A stretch of 36,453 bases of DNA, taken from NCBI GenBank assembly GCA_023334545.1, contig JAADVB010000197.1:1-36453 (forward strand), given 5' to 3'. Made by a program: the position numbers and the translations under genes. Shown here one piece after another: positions 9,771 to 19,621 of this stretch; within the stretch, counting starts at the first letter, position 1, and each line of letters opens with the position of its first letter. The notes below the pieces were generated by a model. That model saw only the letters and a program-made list of their open reading frames with translations. It did not search any database and was not told where the DNA came from. The DNA is from Salisapilia sapeloensis. Lineage: Eukaryota; Oomycota; Peronosporomycetes; Peronosporales; Salisapiliaceae.

Positions 9771-10559
9771 ATGAGGAGAAACATTGGCATCGGTCGCGTT
9801 TTGCATCAAAACAAGGTGAATGAAAAGTACCAGGGCATGGGAAATGAGATCGCCGAAGCGAACTTATCTCACGTCACATCCCAACTCGAATCCTTTCGTC
9901 AGAACCTCCAACAATTCGCCATCAAGTACAAGAATAACATTAAAAAGGACCCAGAGTTCCGTCGTAACTTTCAGATCATGTGCGCTAAAATCGGTGTCGA
10001 TCCACTCGCATCTACCAAAGGTTTCTGGTCCGAATTGCTTGACGTCGGCGACTTTTACTACGAACTAGCCGTCCAAATCATTGAAATCTGTATTTTAACA
10101 CGTCCGAAGAATGGCGGACTCATCGGTATGAGTGACCTCCTGCGTCTTCTAGACAGTAAACGAGGACCTGGCATGCAGAGGGTCTCAGACGATGATGTCA
10201 AACGAGCCGTGAATAAGTTGAGTATCCTAGGCGAAGGTTTCCAACTCATCGAGATGGAAGAGCGGACGATGGTCGTGACGGTGCCAGTAGTGCTCAGTTC
10301 CGACCATGCGACTATTCTAGCGCAGGCACAGAACACTGGGGGTATGGTGACTGTCAGCTTGCTTTCGAAGGAACTGGATTGGGAGAAGAAGCGAAGTAAA
10401 CTGGCACTCGACGTCCTCTTACGCGAAGGCATGACGTGGGTCGATAATCAGGTACTCTATCTATCTATAAACCCCTGATGATGTACTAACAGACAACGAT
10501 AGCCGAACGAAACGTCGTATTACTTTCCTAGCATCACGCTTGCTGGCAACTACACCTAA
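9771..10559 (+). CDS. VPS22: ESCRT-II subunit Vps22/SNF8 (EAP30)
   Basis: Core subunit of ESCRT-II, which with Vps25 and Vps36 sorts ubiquitinated cargo into multivesicular endosomes. The start ATG gives MRRNIGIGRV, matching the family's MRRxxG start. Conserved blocks are NPEFR-like DPEFRRNFQIMC, then IGVDPLASTKGFWSELLDVG and DFYYELAVQIIEIC, followed by the tandem winged helices (about 100-245). The first exon (9771-10451) ends at WVDNQ; a 51-nt intron (10452-10502, GTACTC...TACTAAC...GATAG) is followed by exon 10503-10559 encoding PNETSYYFPSITLAGNYT and TAA. This replaces the nine intron-coded residues of the unspliced frame with a family-like end (the human tail has HYWLPA). 245 residues, usual size. 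Only 61 bases separate its stop from the convergent kinase gene. Confidence 0.95.
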
Positions 10560-10620
10560 GGGACGTATTCAAATGGAGGAAAAATTGTGCTCTGTTCGTA
10601 TTTCAAATGTAATTTCATCC

Positions 10621-11906
10621 TCATCCGCCACGCAGCCACGGGTGGACTGCAATTTCATCAATTGTCAGTCGCTTCGAAGGGTCATCCACCACGAGCATGC
10701 CCATCATCAAGTCTCGAACGCTCGGGGATATGTGGTGCATGCCCCATGAATCCAGCATTTCGCTCATCATGCCCTGCGCGATCATTTGGAAACGAGGGTC
10801 GGCGTCATCCGGACGTTCGAACGGCGGCGCGCCGGTTACCATGATGAATAGCATGACACCTGCCGACCAGATATCCGCCGAAAAACCATTAAACGGCACC
10901 TGATTTCGATAGATCTACAGCTGTATCATCAGGACAATGATGCAAAGAATATATGGTACACAGCATACTTCAGGAGGCATATAGAAGATTTTCCCGACGG
11001 CTCCAGCAGGTGGGAGGGAGTATGTCATGCCCTGTGCATCCACTGGGATACCAATCGCTAGTCCAAAGTCGATAATCTACGCTTCTCGTTAGCTCCATGC
11101 ATCAAGTAGAAAGGAAAGAAGTATCTACTTTGGATGTTTCGCCGTCGAGAAGGACATTTTCAAGCGACATGTCTCGATGGCAAATGTATCGACTCTGGAG
11201 GTACGACAGACCTGCGAGGACTTGTGCGAACCAATGTCGACACTCTTGTTCGTCCATCGCTCCGCCGCTTTCGACGACACTAAAGAGCTCTCCACCGTTG
11301 CAGAATGGGAGCACGGCGTAGATGAATTCATGATCATGCAGACATTCCACCTACGATATGTTACAATCTTCTTCTCTTTTGGATGGATAGGAGGTGTGTA
11401 CTAGTGTCAAGACGTTTTCGTGGCCTGGGGAAGCCAAGTACTGCTGCGTCGCTAATTCCACTAGAGGGTTTTCCTGTAACTTTCCTTCGGCAATGACGGC
11501 CTAGAGTCGAAAGATATGAGTGCCAAGTCTGTTCTATAAGCCTATCCTTCTGTACCTTGCTCATGATCTTGACAGCTACTTCCATTCGAGTACGAACGAA
11601 CGAGCCGTCTGCATTCACTTGCAAACGCACGGCGTGCTTGACTTTGCCATAAATACACTTGCGTAGCGTTCGCACTAGCTCATACGCGCCGCCATTGCCA
11701 GAGAAGATGCACAACCGATCCGGGGCGCCTTCGACGGTGCACCTTCGTATCTCGGCATTGACAAAGTGCACTTCCTGTGGCACAGGCGACGCGAGTCCGT
11801 CGTGATCGAACTGCTCTGACCCGGTGCGAAAGACATCATCCGAGGGATTGATACCTAAAGCTCGTAATTGTGCCTGCAGCTCATCGGAGCACTCTTGCGA
11901 TTGCAT
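10621..11906 (-). CDS. CAMK-like protein kinase with HRDMS catalytic loop
   Basis: Probable Ser/Thr kinase, 357 residues, five exons: 11906-11556, 11500-11402, 11350-11129, 11076-10969, 10914-10621. All four introns are 51-55 nt and phase 0. Motifs: VAVK Lys113 in the first exon; alpha-C Glu probably E132; HRDMSLEN 208-215; DFG 227-229; MPPE 258-260 in place of APE; DIWSAGVMLFIMVTGAPPF; RLTIDEIAVHPWL at the end of lobe C. Two oddities: the catalytic-loop Lys (HRDxK) is Ser212, and the glycine-rich loop (about 82-92, RKCIYGKVKHA) keeps only its last Gly. The Asp, Asn, Lys and DFG are all present, so activity remains plausible. The N-terminal 75 residues match no domain I know. Start ATG 11906 is the first in frame after a TGA at about 12014; an undetected upstream exon is possible. 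Confidence 0.85.
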
Positions 11907-12251
11907 ACCCGCTTCTGATCCAGGTCGGCGACTGGCCCTCTTCCAGGCTTTGAGCAGCGAGGCGCGAAAGCCCGTAAGCAGCGGCAGTTTGGCGGTAGAT
12001 CGTCTCGTTGACGATCAAGGAGGACGAACGACCGCTTGATTAGGAAGCGCCAAGCGGAATTGACGCTTGAGGTGCACGACGTGACAAAAAGGGGAAAATG
12101 TGCGGTGAAGACTAGTACTCACGACTGACTTGGCGTTTGTATGCCGTCAAGACACCCCCTTGCCGCCTACGATTGAACGCTGCCAGAGGTAGCTTGACAA
12201 GATACTTGATAAATGTATGAAAAACAAAAAGCGACAAAGCAGCCATGTTAC
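11907..12251. other. Intergenic between minus-strand genes
   Basis: 345 bases holding the kinase leader/promoter and the CWC2 3' flank. The frame upstream of the kinase ATG stays open for about 105 nt without an ATG. No RNA gene or repeat was recognised. Confidence 0.5.
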
Positions 12252-13550
12252 TTAGTCCTGTTCGGCAGCTTGGGCAGCGGCTTCCGCCGCAGAACCGGCT
12301 GCCGTGTCTGTATAGCTCAAGGCGTCATATTGTGCGTCCGTATCGGGGTAACTCGCGCCCTCAATCGTCTTCTGGCGCTTCGCTGCTGGCAATTGGTACT
12401 GATCTGGATACTCAAAGTCAGCTTCCGTCGTACTCACGCCTTTCGACTGGATGACAGCAACCACTGCGTCTTGGTCGGCACGTTCTGCAGCTTCCTTGGC
12501 GACTGGATTCGGATCGTCATATGCCCAGCGGATAGTAATCACGTCGGCGAATTCACCTAGAGCTTGATTCGCCATAGCTTCCTTGGCAAACTCGGCCGAT
12601 ATGCGATATCGGTAACGCACGAAGCAAATGGACAGGCGATGGATGACATTGATGTTCTCCACTTCTCCCCACTCGCCAAATTGTTTCCACAATTCTTTTT
12701 GCACGTCCTTTGGACGCTCATTCACTTGCTGTAGACCTGCCACGTACAACGTTCGAGAGTTACGAGTAAAGTTACCGACGCCATCCATGTCATCACGATC
12801 TGTCGAGTGACGATCACGACCGAAACAGTCCTTCATTAGACCGATGCGAGTCTCGTCTGCAAGTGTCGGTAGCCTGTGAAAGTAGCTGCACTCGGGACCT
12901 TGAGCACAGAGGCCTCGGGCAAAGTGCACACAGAACATTCGGTTGGATTTACCAACCACATCGGCTTTCGTCCGGCCTGCATCGCGCTCGAGAACACACT
13001 TGGCGGTCGCAGGTTCTCGACTCGCGCGATCTTGACTCCAGTGATCTCCAATGTACTTGTCGTACCAGATATTGTACTCATAGGCACCTTCTAATTGAGA
13101 ATTGTGCGTCGGCCTTTGTTCCTGCTGTAGACGTGCCGGTCTTTTCATCCATTTCGCATTCAATTCTTCAAAAGTCTTGTTACTATTCGTCGCACCGGCT
13201 TGACCACGGCCGAACCAGCCAGTGGAATGCGGCGCAGCGCCCATTTCTGCCGGTCGCTCCCACTGCGTTGCGTTTGTGTTGAGGTTATAGTAGTAGATGG
13301 TGTTCGTGTTCGGATCCAGCGCTTCACGCCATGGATTATCGTCGCCTGCAGCGCCTTTCGTGATCAAAGAACCTGGCTGCGGACCGTCTGGCTTGGGCGT
13401 TCGGCATCGATGGCACCGCTGTCGACGAGCATAGTTCTCGTTGCTGCATTCAGGACACGTCCAGTTCTTTTCATAGACAGAGTAAGACGCGCCGACATCG
13501 CCTAGCGTGCCCACGGCCGTGATCTTCCGAGGTAGCTCCCGACCCTGCAT
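12252..13550 (-). CDS. CWC2: Pre-mRNA splicing factor Cwc2/RBM22 with extra RanBP2 and WW modules
   Basis: Cwc2/RBM22 joins the Prp19 (NTC) complex and contacts U6 and the pre-mRNA in the active spliceosome. Single exon, 432 residues, ATG 13550. Order: RanBP2-type zinc finger 30-49 (W30, C32, C35, N39, C46, C49); WW domain about 72-101 (W74, W97, P100); Torus-like region about 128-205 (WMKRPAR, IWYDKYIGDHW); C3H finger C207-x7-C215-x5-C221-x3-H225 inside FCVHFARGLCAQGPECSYFH; RRM about 265-345 (TLYVAGL, then the ICFVRYRYR strand); then IRWAYDDPNP, a Cwc2 signature. The C-terminus is Ala/Glu-rich. Yeast Cwc2 and human RBM22 start with the Torus region, so the RanBP2-WW front is an addition, possibly binding RNA and Pro-rich splicing partners. 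The core call is very secure. Confidence 0.95.
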   Translation of the reverse strand: MQGRELPRKITAVGTLGDVGASYSVYEKNWTCPECSNENYARRQRCHRCRTPKPDGPQPGSLITKGAAGDDNPWREALDPNTNTIYYYNLNTNATQWERPAEMGAAPHSTGWFGRGQAGATNSNKTFEELNAKWMKRPARLQQEQRPTHNSQLEGAYEYNIWYDKYIGDHWSQDRASREPATAKCVLERDAGRTKADVVGKSNRMFCVHFARGLCAQGPECSYFHRLPTLADETRIGLMKDCFGRDRHSTDRDDMDGVGNFTRNSRTLYVAGLQQVNERPKDVQKELWKQFGEWGEVENINVIHRLSICFVRYRYRISAEFAKEAMANQALGEFADVITIRWAYDDPNPVAKEAAERADQDAVVAVIQSKGVSTTEADFEYPDQYQLPAAKRQKTIEGASYPDTDAQYDALSYTDTAAGSAAEAAAQAAEQD

Positions 13551-13591
13551 TTAAGTTGTTTTATTAATGGTCAAGACTATATTAAAACCAA

Positions 13592-13608
13592 GTAAATTCT
13601 GAATGACT
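13592..13608 (-). promoter_or_regulatory. Candidate initiator of CWC2
   Basis: On the minus strand AGTCATTCAGAATTTAC resembles the oomycete Inr core TCATTYY with a W-rich flank. It lies about 45-55 bases before ATG 13550, in the 224-base divergent promoter shared with the antiporter gene. Confidence 0.35.
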
Positions 13609-13774
13609 TGGAATGTGTATGGATACGACACCAATCGCCACGAGCAGAACCAGACGACGAGTACGGGCCGGTGCATAGGCTTCTGAGAGAGATCTTTCGC
13701 TAAGAGTGTATTATTATTGGCATCCATTGCTCTTATCTTACAGACAGATACGCTACGGTACTTGGTCGACTTGT

Positions 13775-15846
13775 ATGTGCATGGCAATGGCTCGAACAAC
13801 CGGTTTCAAATGGGTACTCTTCGTCTCAATTATGCTCATGGTTTATTTCAGCGGTACTTGTGCACTACCAAGTGCTACCACAGCTTATGAGAAGATTGTG
13901 GATCACGACTACACTACTATTGATGAAGCAGAAGCGTATGCATCTCCTCAGAGCCAGGAAACAATATCAAGCGAAGCATCTGCATCTCCAAAAGACCTCG
14001 AACTTATTGGAAAAAATGATACGCCAGCACTTCTTCCTGGCACCGCTTCAAGCACATCTGCTCCAAAGATGAACATCTCCATCGATCACGTGGAAGCACA
14101 ACTCCTCATCTTGCAAGACCTTCAGGAACAGGTCGCTCAGAGCATCGAACAAGTCTATTCTCAGCGACAGAACGGTCGAAAGGGTAAACGTACTCGTGCA
14201 TCCGACAAACTTCGTTTGGAGCTAGAAAGCGTCAAGGTACATACCATCATTTGATACATCCATAGGACCAATAAAAGTACTAAACATTTCATTAGTCAAA
14301 TTTAAAACAATTAGCCGATGGATTAAACGGTACATTGGAAGATCTGGAAGTCGTGGAAAAGGATACAGAGGAGAAGAATAAACAACTAGAACAAGTATTA
14401 CAAGAGAAGAAAGATGAAGAGCATGAACAGTACATGGAAGAGCACGGGATTAAAGAAGTGGACTATGAAACAGGCCGGTTGCGTAATACTACAGGTATGA
14501 CACAGGAACAGTTAAAGAAGCTAGAAGCAGTGGAAAAAAAGTCCGACCCAGCGGTCTTACACTACGATTTTGAACTGCTCGGACAAATTGCCGTGCTCCT
14601 CGGCGTCTCGGCCATTGGTGGCATCGTCGCCACGTACTTTAACATCCCCCCGCACATCGGATACCTCTTTGGAGGGGCTCTCGTCGGTCCATCCTGTCTC
14701 GGCCTCGTCATTCAGTACGAGGAAGTCGAGACAATTTCTCTCTTTGGTTCCATCTTCCTTCTCTTTGGCCACGGTGCCGCCTACACGCCCCAGCACCAAG
14801 ATCTGGTCACTAAAAAGTACTTTGTCGGCGGTTTTGCTTACATCCTATCGACAGTCACCCTCGTTGCCTTCGTCTCTGTCATCGTTGGATGGGCAACGTC
14901 TTTCTTAGAAGGGCTGATCATCGGTGTCGGAGTCTCTTTCACCACCACTGCTCCTTTACGTGAACACATTCGAGCGAATCAGATGCATGAGCTAAACTAC
15001 GGCAAAACTGTGATTGCTATTATTGCCGTCCAAGATATCCTCATGAGCTTTGCGTTAGGCACGCCAGAGTGGTTTGCCGTCCGATCTGTCGGCTGGACAC
15101 TCGTCGCAGTCTTTCGTTCTATCGTTTCGTACGCTGTTGTCGCGAGCTTAGCGGTCTGTTTGCATGTGTACGTTGTCCCGCGGCTCATGAATTTCCTCGT
15201 TCAGATGGAACAAGTGCATCATGCTCCTCTCGTTCTCCTTGGTGTCGTTTCTGTATGCCTCTCACTAGCACTTGTGACCGAGTACACTGGTCTTTCCCTC
15301 GAGTGCGGTGCTTTCTTAGCTGGTCTCGTCTTTGTCAATGTCTCCAATACTGCCCAAGTAGCCTTCACATCGATCCACGTGATGGAAAACTTGTTTGGAA
15401 GTATGTTCTTTGCTAGCGTCGGCATGATCCTCAACCCAGTTTTCCTTATCAAAAACGCTGGTGAGATACTCACCATGGTCATTCTCATCATCATGATCAA
15501 AACATGCTCGATGACACTCGTCATGACGTTCTTTAAAGTGTCCATCCAACGGGCTTTTTTTGCAGCCTTTGGCCTTTGTCAGATTGGGGAACTTGCATTA
15601 ATTTTTATGATTAAAGCACATGCCACGGAACTTGTGTCACGTCGCGTCTACCTGCTTTTCGTCGCTGCTGTCGCTGTTTTCCTCGGTTGCTCCTCTGTTT
15701 TCAATCGTCAGTTGGTGGTCACTCGACGTAAAAGTGTGGCCAAGGTGGCACAGGCAGAGTCAGAGGATGGCATTATAATCCATGTTGCCACCAGCGACTC
15801 TCCCTCTGGGAATAGAAATCGTATTCACTCTCGGTCACATGTGTAA
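13775..15846 (+). CDS. CPA2-family cation/H+ antiporter with coiled coil (TMCO3/KEA-like)
   Basis: Probable K+ or Na+/H+ exchanger of an endomembrane or the plasma membrane. 670 residues in two exons: 13775-14236 and 14296-15846, intron 59 nt (AAG|GTACAT...GTACTAAAC...CATTAG). The start has three close in-frame ATGs; all give a signal-like hydrophobic segment (KWVLFVSIMLMVYFSG). Then comes a luminal or extracellular part with coiled coil (about 108-220, heptads across the splice join) and from about 245 a set of 10-12 membrane segments typical of the Na/H exchanger fold. Signature pieces are LFGGALVGPSCL near TM2-3 and VQD with Asp401 in AIIAVQDILMSF, the expected ion-binding Asp region. Signal peptide plus coiled coil plus exchanger is the TMCO3 and plant KEA4-6 layout. 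There is no C-terminal TrkA-N domain, also as in those. Ion specificity cannot be read from sequence. Confidence 0.9.
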
Positions 15847-16596
15847 GTCATTGATAGGAAGAGGAAAGAAGTCTTGGTAGGTATTCGGCCTGTATAGTTA
15901 CGGTTGGAAAGTAGCTTGAGATAGTGAACTGCATTACAGCAACCTTTACTGAAAAAGGGCAGGTATTGCGTCACTAGAAAGAAATAGACAACTACATTTG
16001 CTTTTGTTTTAAAGTCTTGCTTGACGTCGTCTCACCTCATTTTGGATCAGCAAGATCTAATGAGATTCTATTCACCCTCATGATCTTTCATATCGGCTGC
16101 ATGGCTGCACTGACATTTAACTAGCGGAACCAAAATTTGCAGATCACGCAGCAGTTATCAGTACTCTGTGCCCATGATTATCTTCGCCGGCCTGCAGGAC
16201 TATCGGACCGTTTAAAGTATCAATATTTGACATCTTCATATCAGCTACCTCCGAAGGTAGCTAATTTGGATTCTAGGAGGAAATCATATAAGAATCGGAC
16301 GATCACAACGTTAATGCTCAAAGCGTGAAGTTTTAAGACGGTTACTGGTACCTTTGACACTCCATATTGAATACCCGATTGCCTTGATCCACATGAACAT
16401 GCGTGAGCATCACCAACTCTCCTAGCAAATAAACTAGGAAGCTACCAAATGAAATGGAAACCCATCCAGAGTTGGAACGCGCAAACTACGAAAGCCACCA
16501 ACCGACCTGATAAAGAGATTGTGACTAATGTTAAAAAGATTAATCATTGTTTTTAACGCTACTGCGAGCTTCCTATGAATCGCTTGCGTTGCTGCG
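15847..16596. other. Intergenic between convergent genes
   Basis: 750 bases holding the 3' ends of the antiporter (+) and kinase (-) genes. No coding frame of note. It contains a perfect 8-bp stem hairpin at 16243-16262. Confidence 0.6.
16243..16262. repeat. Perfect small inverted repeat (hairpin)
   Basis: AGCTACCT-CCGA-AGGTAGCT: an 8-bp perfect stem with a 4-nt loop in the convergent intergenic region, about 400 bases past the antiporter stop and 335 past the kinase stop. The function is unknown; it could be chance. Confidence 0.6.
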
Positions 16597-18714
16597 TTAT
16601 TGCTTAAACGTCATCGCGGCACTAGCTTGCATCACTTCCGTCAACTCGTCGATCTCTGAGCTCGTATCAGCTTCACTTTGTGCGGGTTCACTACTTGAAA
16701 ACGTACCCGTTCGATTGGGGTGAGCAACCAACGGCTCTGCAATTTGCTGTAACAAGAAAATAAAGCCATCTCGCGTCTCTTCCTCTGCAAACTCCAAATG
16801 CAAATCACGGAAGTGAGTCGAGATGGAGACGACACAAGACAGCTCTGCAGATCGTTTGCTACTTGCCGTTGCGAAAGCTGGTGCTGGACGGTGCGAGTGT
16901 CTGGACGTAAAGAATCGGCATGCGCTACCCACATCTATATGCTCAATGTCGTCTAGGATAATTGCATTATCCAAGCGGTCCGGGAGATCCACGGATGCAG
17001 AGGACGAAGCGCTTTCATGACCGGATTTAGAGCGACTAAGTCCCTCCATTGGCCTCGTCAGTGTGACCGTCGGACCAGCGTTATTACACCTTTCACGTTT
17101 CTGCTTCTCACGCTTGCGAGATCGCCACCAATGCCTTTTTTCGTTGATCGCATTCGATCCGTCACTTGTGGAGCTACCGAGACTGATACTACTAACCGAA
17201 CTATCGTTGCTTTCTTCATTATTGTCACTCGAGTCATGCACTTCAGGCACGGATATGTCCTTATGACCTTTCAACAGACCTGTGAGACCGCCTGCATTGC
17301 GGTACTTGAGCAGTCCTCTCTTGAGTAGTTTCGGTTGCCATAGCAGCGTTTTGCCATCAGCTGTCAGACGTAGAGACGTCTGATGGGGTAATCCGTTCCG
17401 ACCATACTTGACGACAGGCAGGCCTTTGGCAGTGGATAACTGACTGCGAATGGCGTTGGCACATTTCTTTTGGTGCTCTAGCTCTTCCTGACGTCGTCTT
17501 TCCTCGACGGCGTGACGTCGGCGGGTGAGCTCCATACGACCTTGTTCGATCCAAACATTCGTCATGAGCTGTCGAGCGGATGGACGCTTCAATGGATCCA
17601 CACTCAGCATCTTTTTAATCTACGCAATAAGTTAGCCGCGTGTGTAGAAAGCAATATATAAAGCGAACGTACAAGGTCTTTCACACAAGTGTCGATACGT
17701 GACCATTCTTTCGCTGGAAAGCGGACGTGGAACTTGTGCGTTCGAAGCTGAGCCAACTTCATCGGGAACGGAGGGTACCCACAGATCATAATGTAGATGA
17801 CGACGCCAAGACTGAAGATGTCCACTTCCATCCCGTACGACTTGCCATCCAAAATCTCTGGCGCAGCGTACCCGGGTGTACCACACGACTCACTCGACAT
17901 TTCATCGGATGACTCGAGCTGCTTTGCAAAGCCAAAATCACACAATTTGACTGCATAGTCGCTTAAGAGGACGTTCTCAGGCTTGATATCTCGGTGGATG
18001 ATGTTCTTCGTATGGCAGTAGTTAAGCGCTTCGACCATGGCACCTGTGATCGTCTGGGCTTCCTCAAGTGGTAGCTTGCCCATGGTTACGATCCGGTCGA
18101 ACAAGTCGCCGTTTTCGGCTAGCTCCATTATCAAATAACACTCATCTTCGTCTTCAATGACTTCATGGAGCCTCATGATGTGCTCGTGGTCCACGCTCAT
18201 AAGGACACGGACTTCATGCGACAGTGCCACGCGATCTACGTCTGAAAGCTTCTTCTTGTTCACGATCTTGCAGGCGTAGAAACCACCTTTACGACGATGG
18301 GTAACCTGCTTCACAGTCGAGTACGATCCTTCTCCGAGGTTACCGAGGATCGTGTACCTCTGCTCAAATTCAAAGTTACTATGCTGAGCTCGCAAGACCA
18401 TGACGTTCGGTACAGCCGGAGGCTGTGCAGGGCTGTTTACTGTGTCCATGTCATCTTCGGCTAGGGAAGGCGCTGGCGAGAGGATGAACGTACGCTTGGA
18501 TTTGGGGCTCATAAGGTAACTTGGGAAACCGATCGACGTCTGGTTTGGTTCCTATGGGGAGAGGAGAAAGCAATGCAAAGTAAGTGACTTGAGCTCTATC
18601 TGCTAGTAGTATTTCTGGAGAGAAATGTGGGATTACGTAAATTGTATGTACCTCTTCGCATGTCGAATAGTTCTTGCTTCGGTCCGATTTGGTCCATGGC
18701 AAAAAGTGTTGCAT
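16597..18714 (-). CDS. CAMK-type Ser/Thr kinase with split PH-like C-terminal domain
   Basis: Model of 654 residues, exons 18714-18652, 18551-17673, 17619-16597; introns 100 and 53 nt. Exon 1 (MQHFLPWTKSDR..., donor GAG|GTACAT) joins in phase 0 to a frame that stays open through EPNQTSIGFPSYL to the Met at 18512, so the start is probably 18714, with 18512 as the alternative. Kinase domain about 86-338: LGEGSYSTV loop near 93-101, Lys116, HRDIKPEN from 207, DFG 226-228, GTPGYAAPE ending 253, PSARQLMTNVWI. It is most like the CaMK/DCLK group. After a basic Glu/Arg helix (about 340-365), GLPHQTSLRLTADGKTLLW looks like the first PH strands and SISTHFRDLHLEFAEEETRD with a final helix looks like the end of the PH fold. 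About 105 Ser-rich and basic residues separate the two parts. The PH domain would give phosphoinositide or protein binding, by inference. Confidence 0.85.
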
Positions 18715-19621
18715 GATGGACTAGGAATAGATACTTGATAGTGATGCTACTTTAGTACGCGAAGTTTCGATCTACCGCGTGGTGCTGCTTTCGAGCGAAT
18801 GAGCAACTGTATACCAGATCGTGGAAGGCGCCGAGACAACGGGGCAGACGTCGGCAAATGTGAAACTGCTATGAGAGCCGTAATTAGCTATGCGACCTGC
18901 GAGAGGAGAGGAAGAGAATCGCTTCAGGAGGACCTTCTTTTTCTTTTCTCTGGATGAAACGGTGCGATCTCTCCATCTATTTACTCGCTCGAGGTATAAA
19001 TGTCGCTTGTACGACTAAAGTTCGGAGCTGCATGCACCCTTTCCATGCTTTTACCATCATTTCCTACTCTTGTCTGTTCTATGGCTACCCTTTCTGCGTT
19101 GGATAGACGACCAGGCTAAAAGGTCTAGTGGTGCTAGCAAGATCCAGTAAATGTAATGAAGTGAATCCAGGCACAAAGGAACGATAAGAGGGTGGAAGAG
19201 CTTTTTTCTTCTGAAATCTAGAACTGTGGTAGACGACCCGTTCCTTGATCTCGTCCCATCGTCAATGGATGAAACCAATAGTACCAGCTCTCATGACGCT
19301 CTAGCGCGGTGCTGTATCTAAAGAAATGGATGCGGTAGTCGTAAACTCTATCAAACGAGGACGCGTAAGAAAGCCAGACATCGGTTCACCAGTACTGGTC
19401 GTTTCGCTCAACTTAAACAAAATCCATCCCACTGTTGCTGCCAGTGTCCTATTTAAATGGATCAACTAGATCTAACGTTCCTTTTCGCTGCTTGAGGCTT
19501 CAAACACTTCCCCGTCTTCTTCAGAAGTGGACTTATACTGTTCAAGTCCGAATAGAACTTTTTCATCTTTCATAGCGTCGACAGCTTTCTCCGCTTCAAA
19601 GTAATGCAGACTACGCGTGCT
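18715..19621. other. Intergenic: kinase promoter and SRR1 3' flank
   Basis: 907 bases with no convincing gene. A 73-codon minus-strand frame at 19278-19057 has no recognisable motif and is probably chance. No tRNA or transposon remnant was recognised. Confidence 0.55.
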
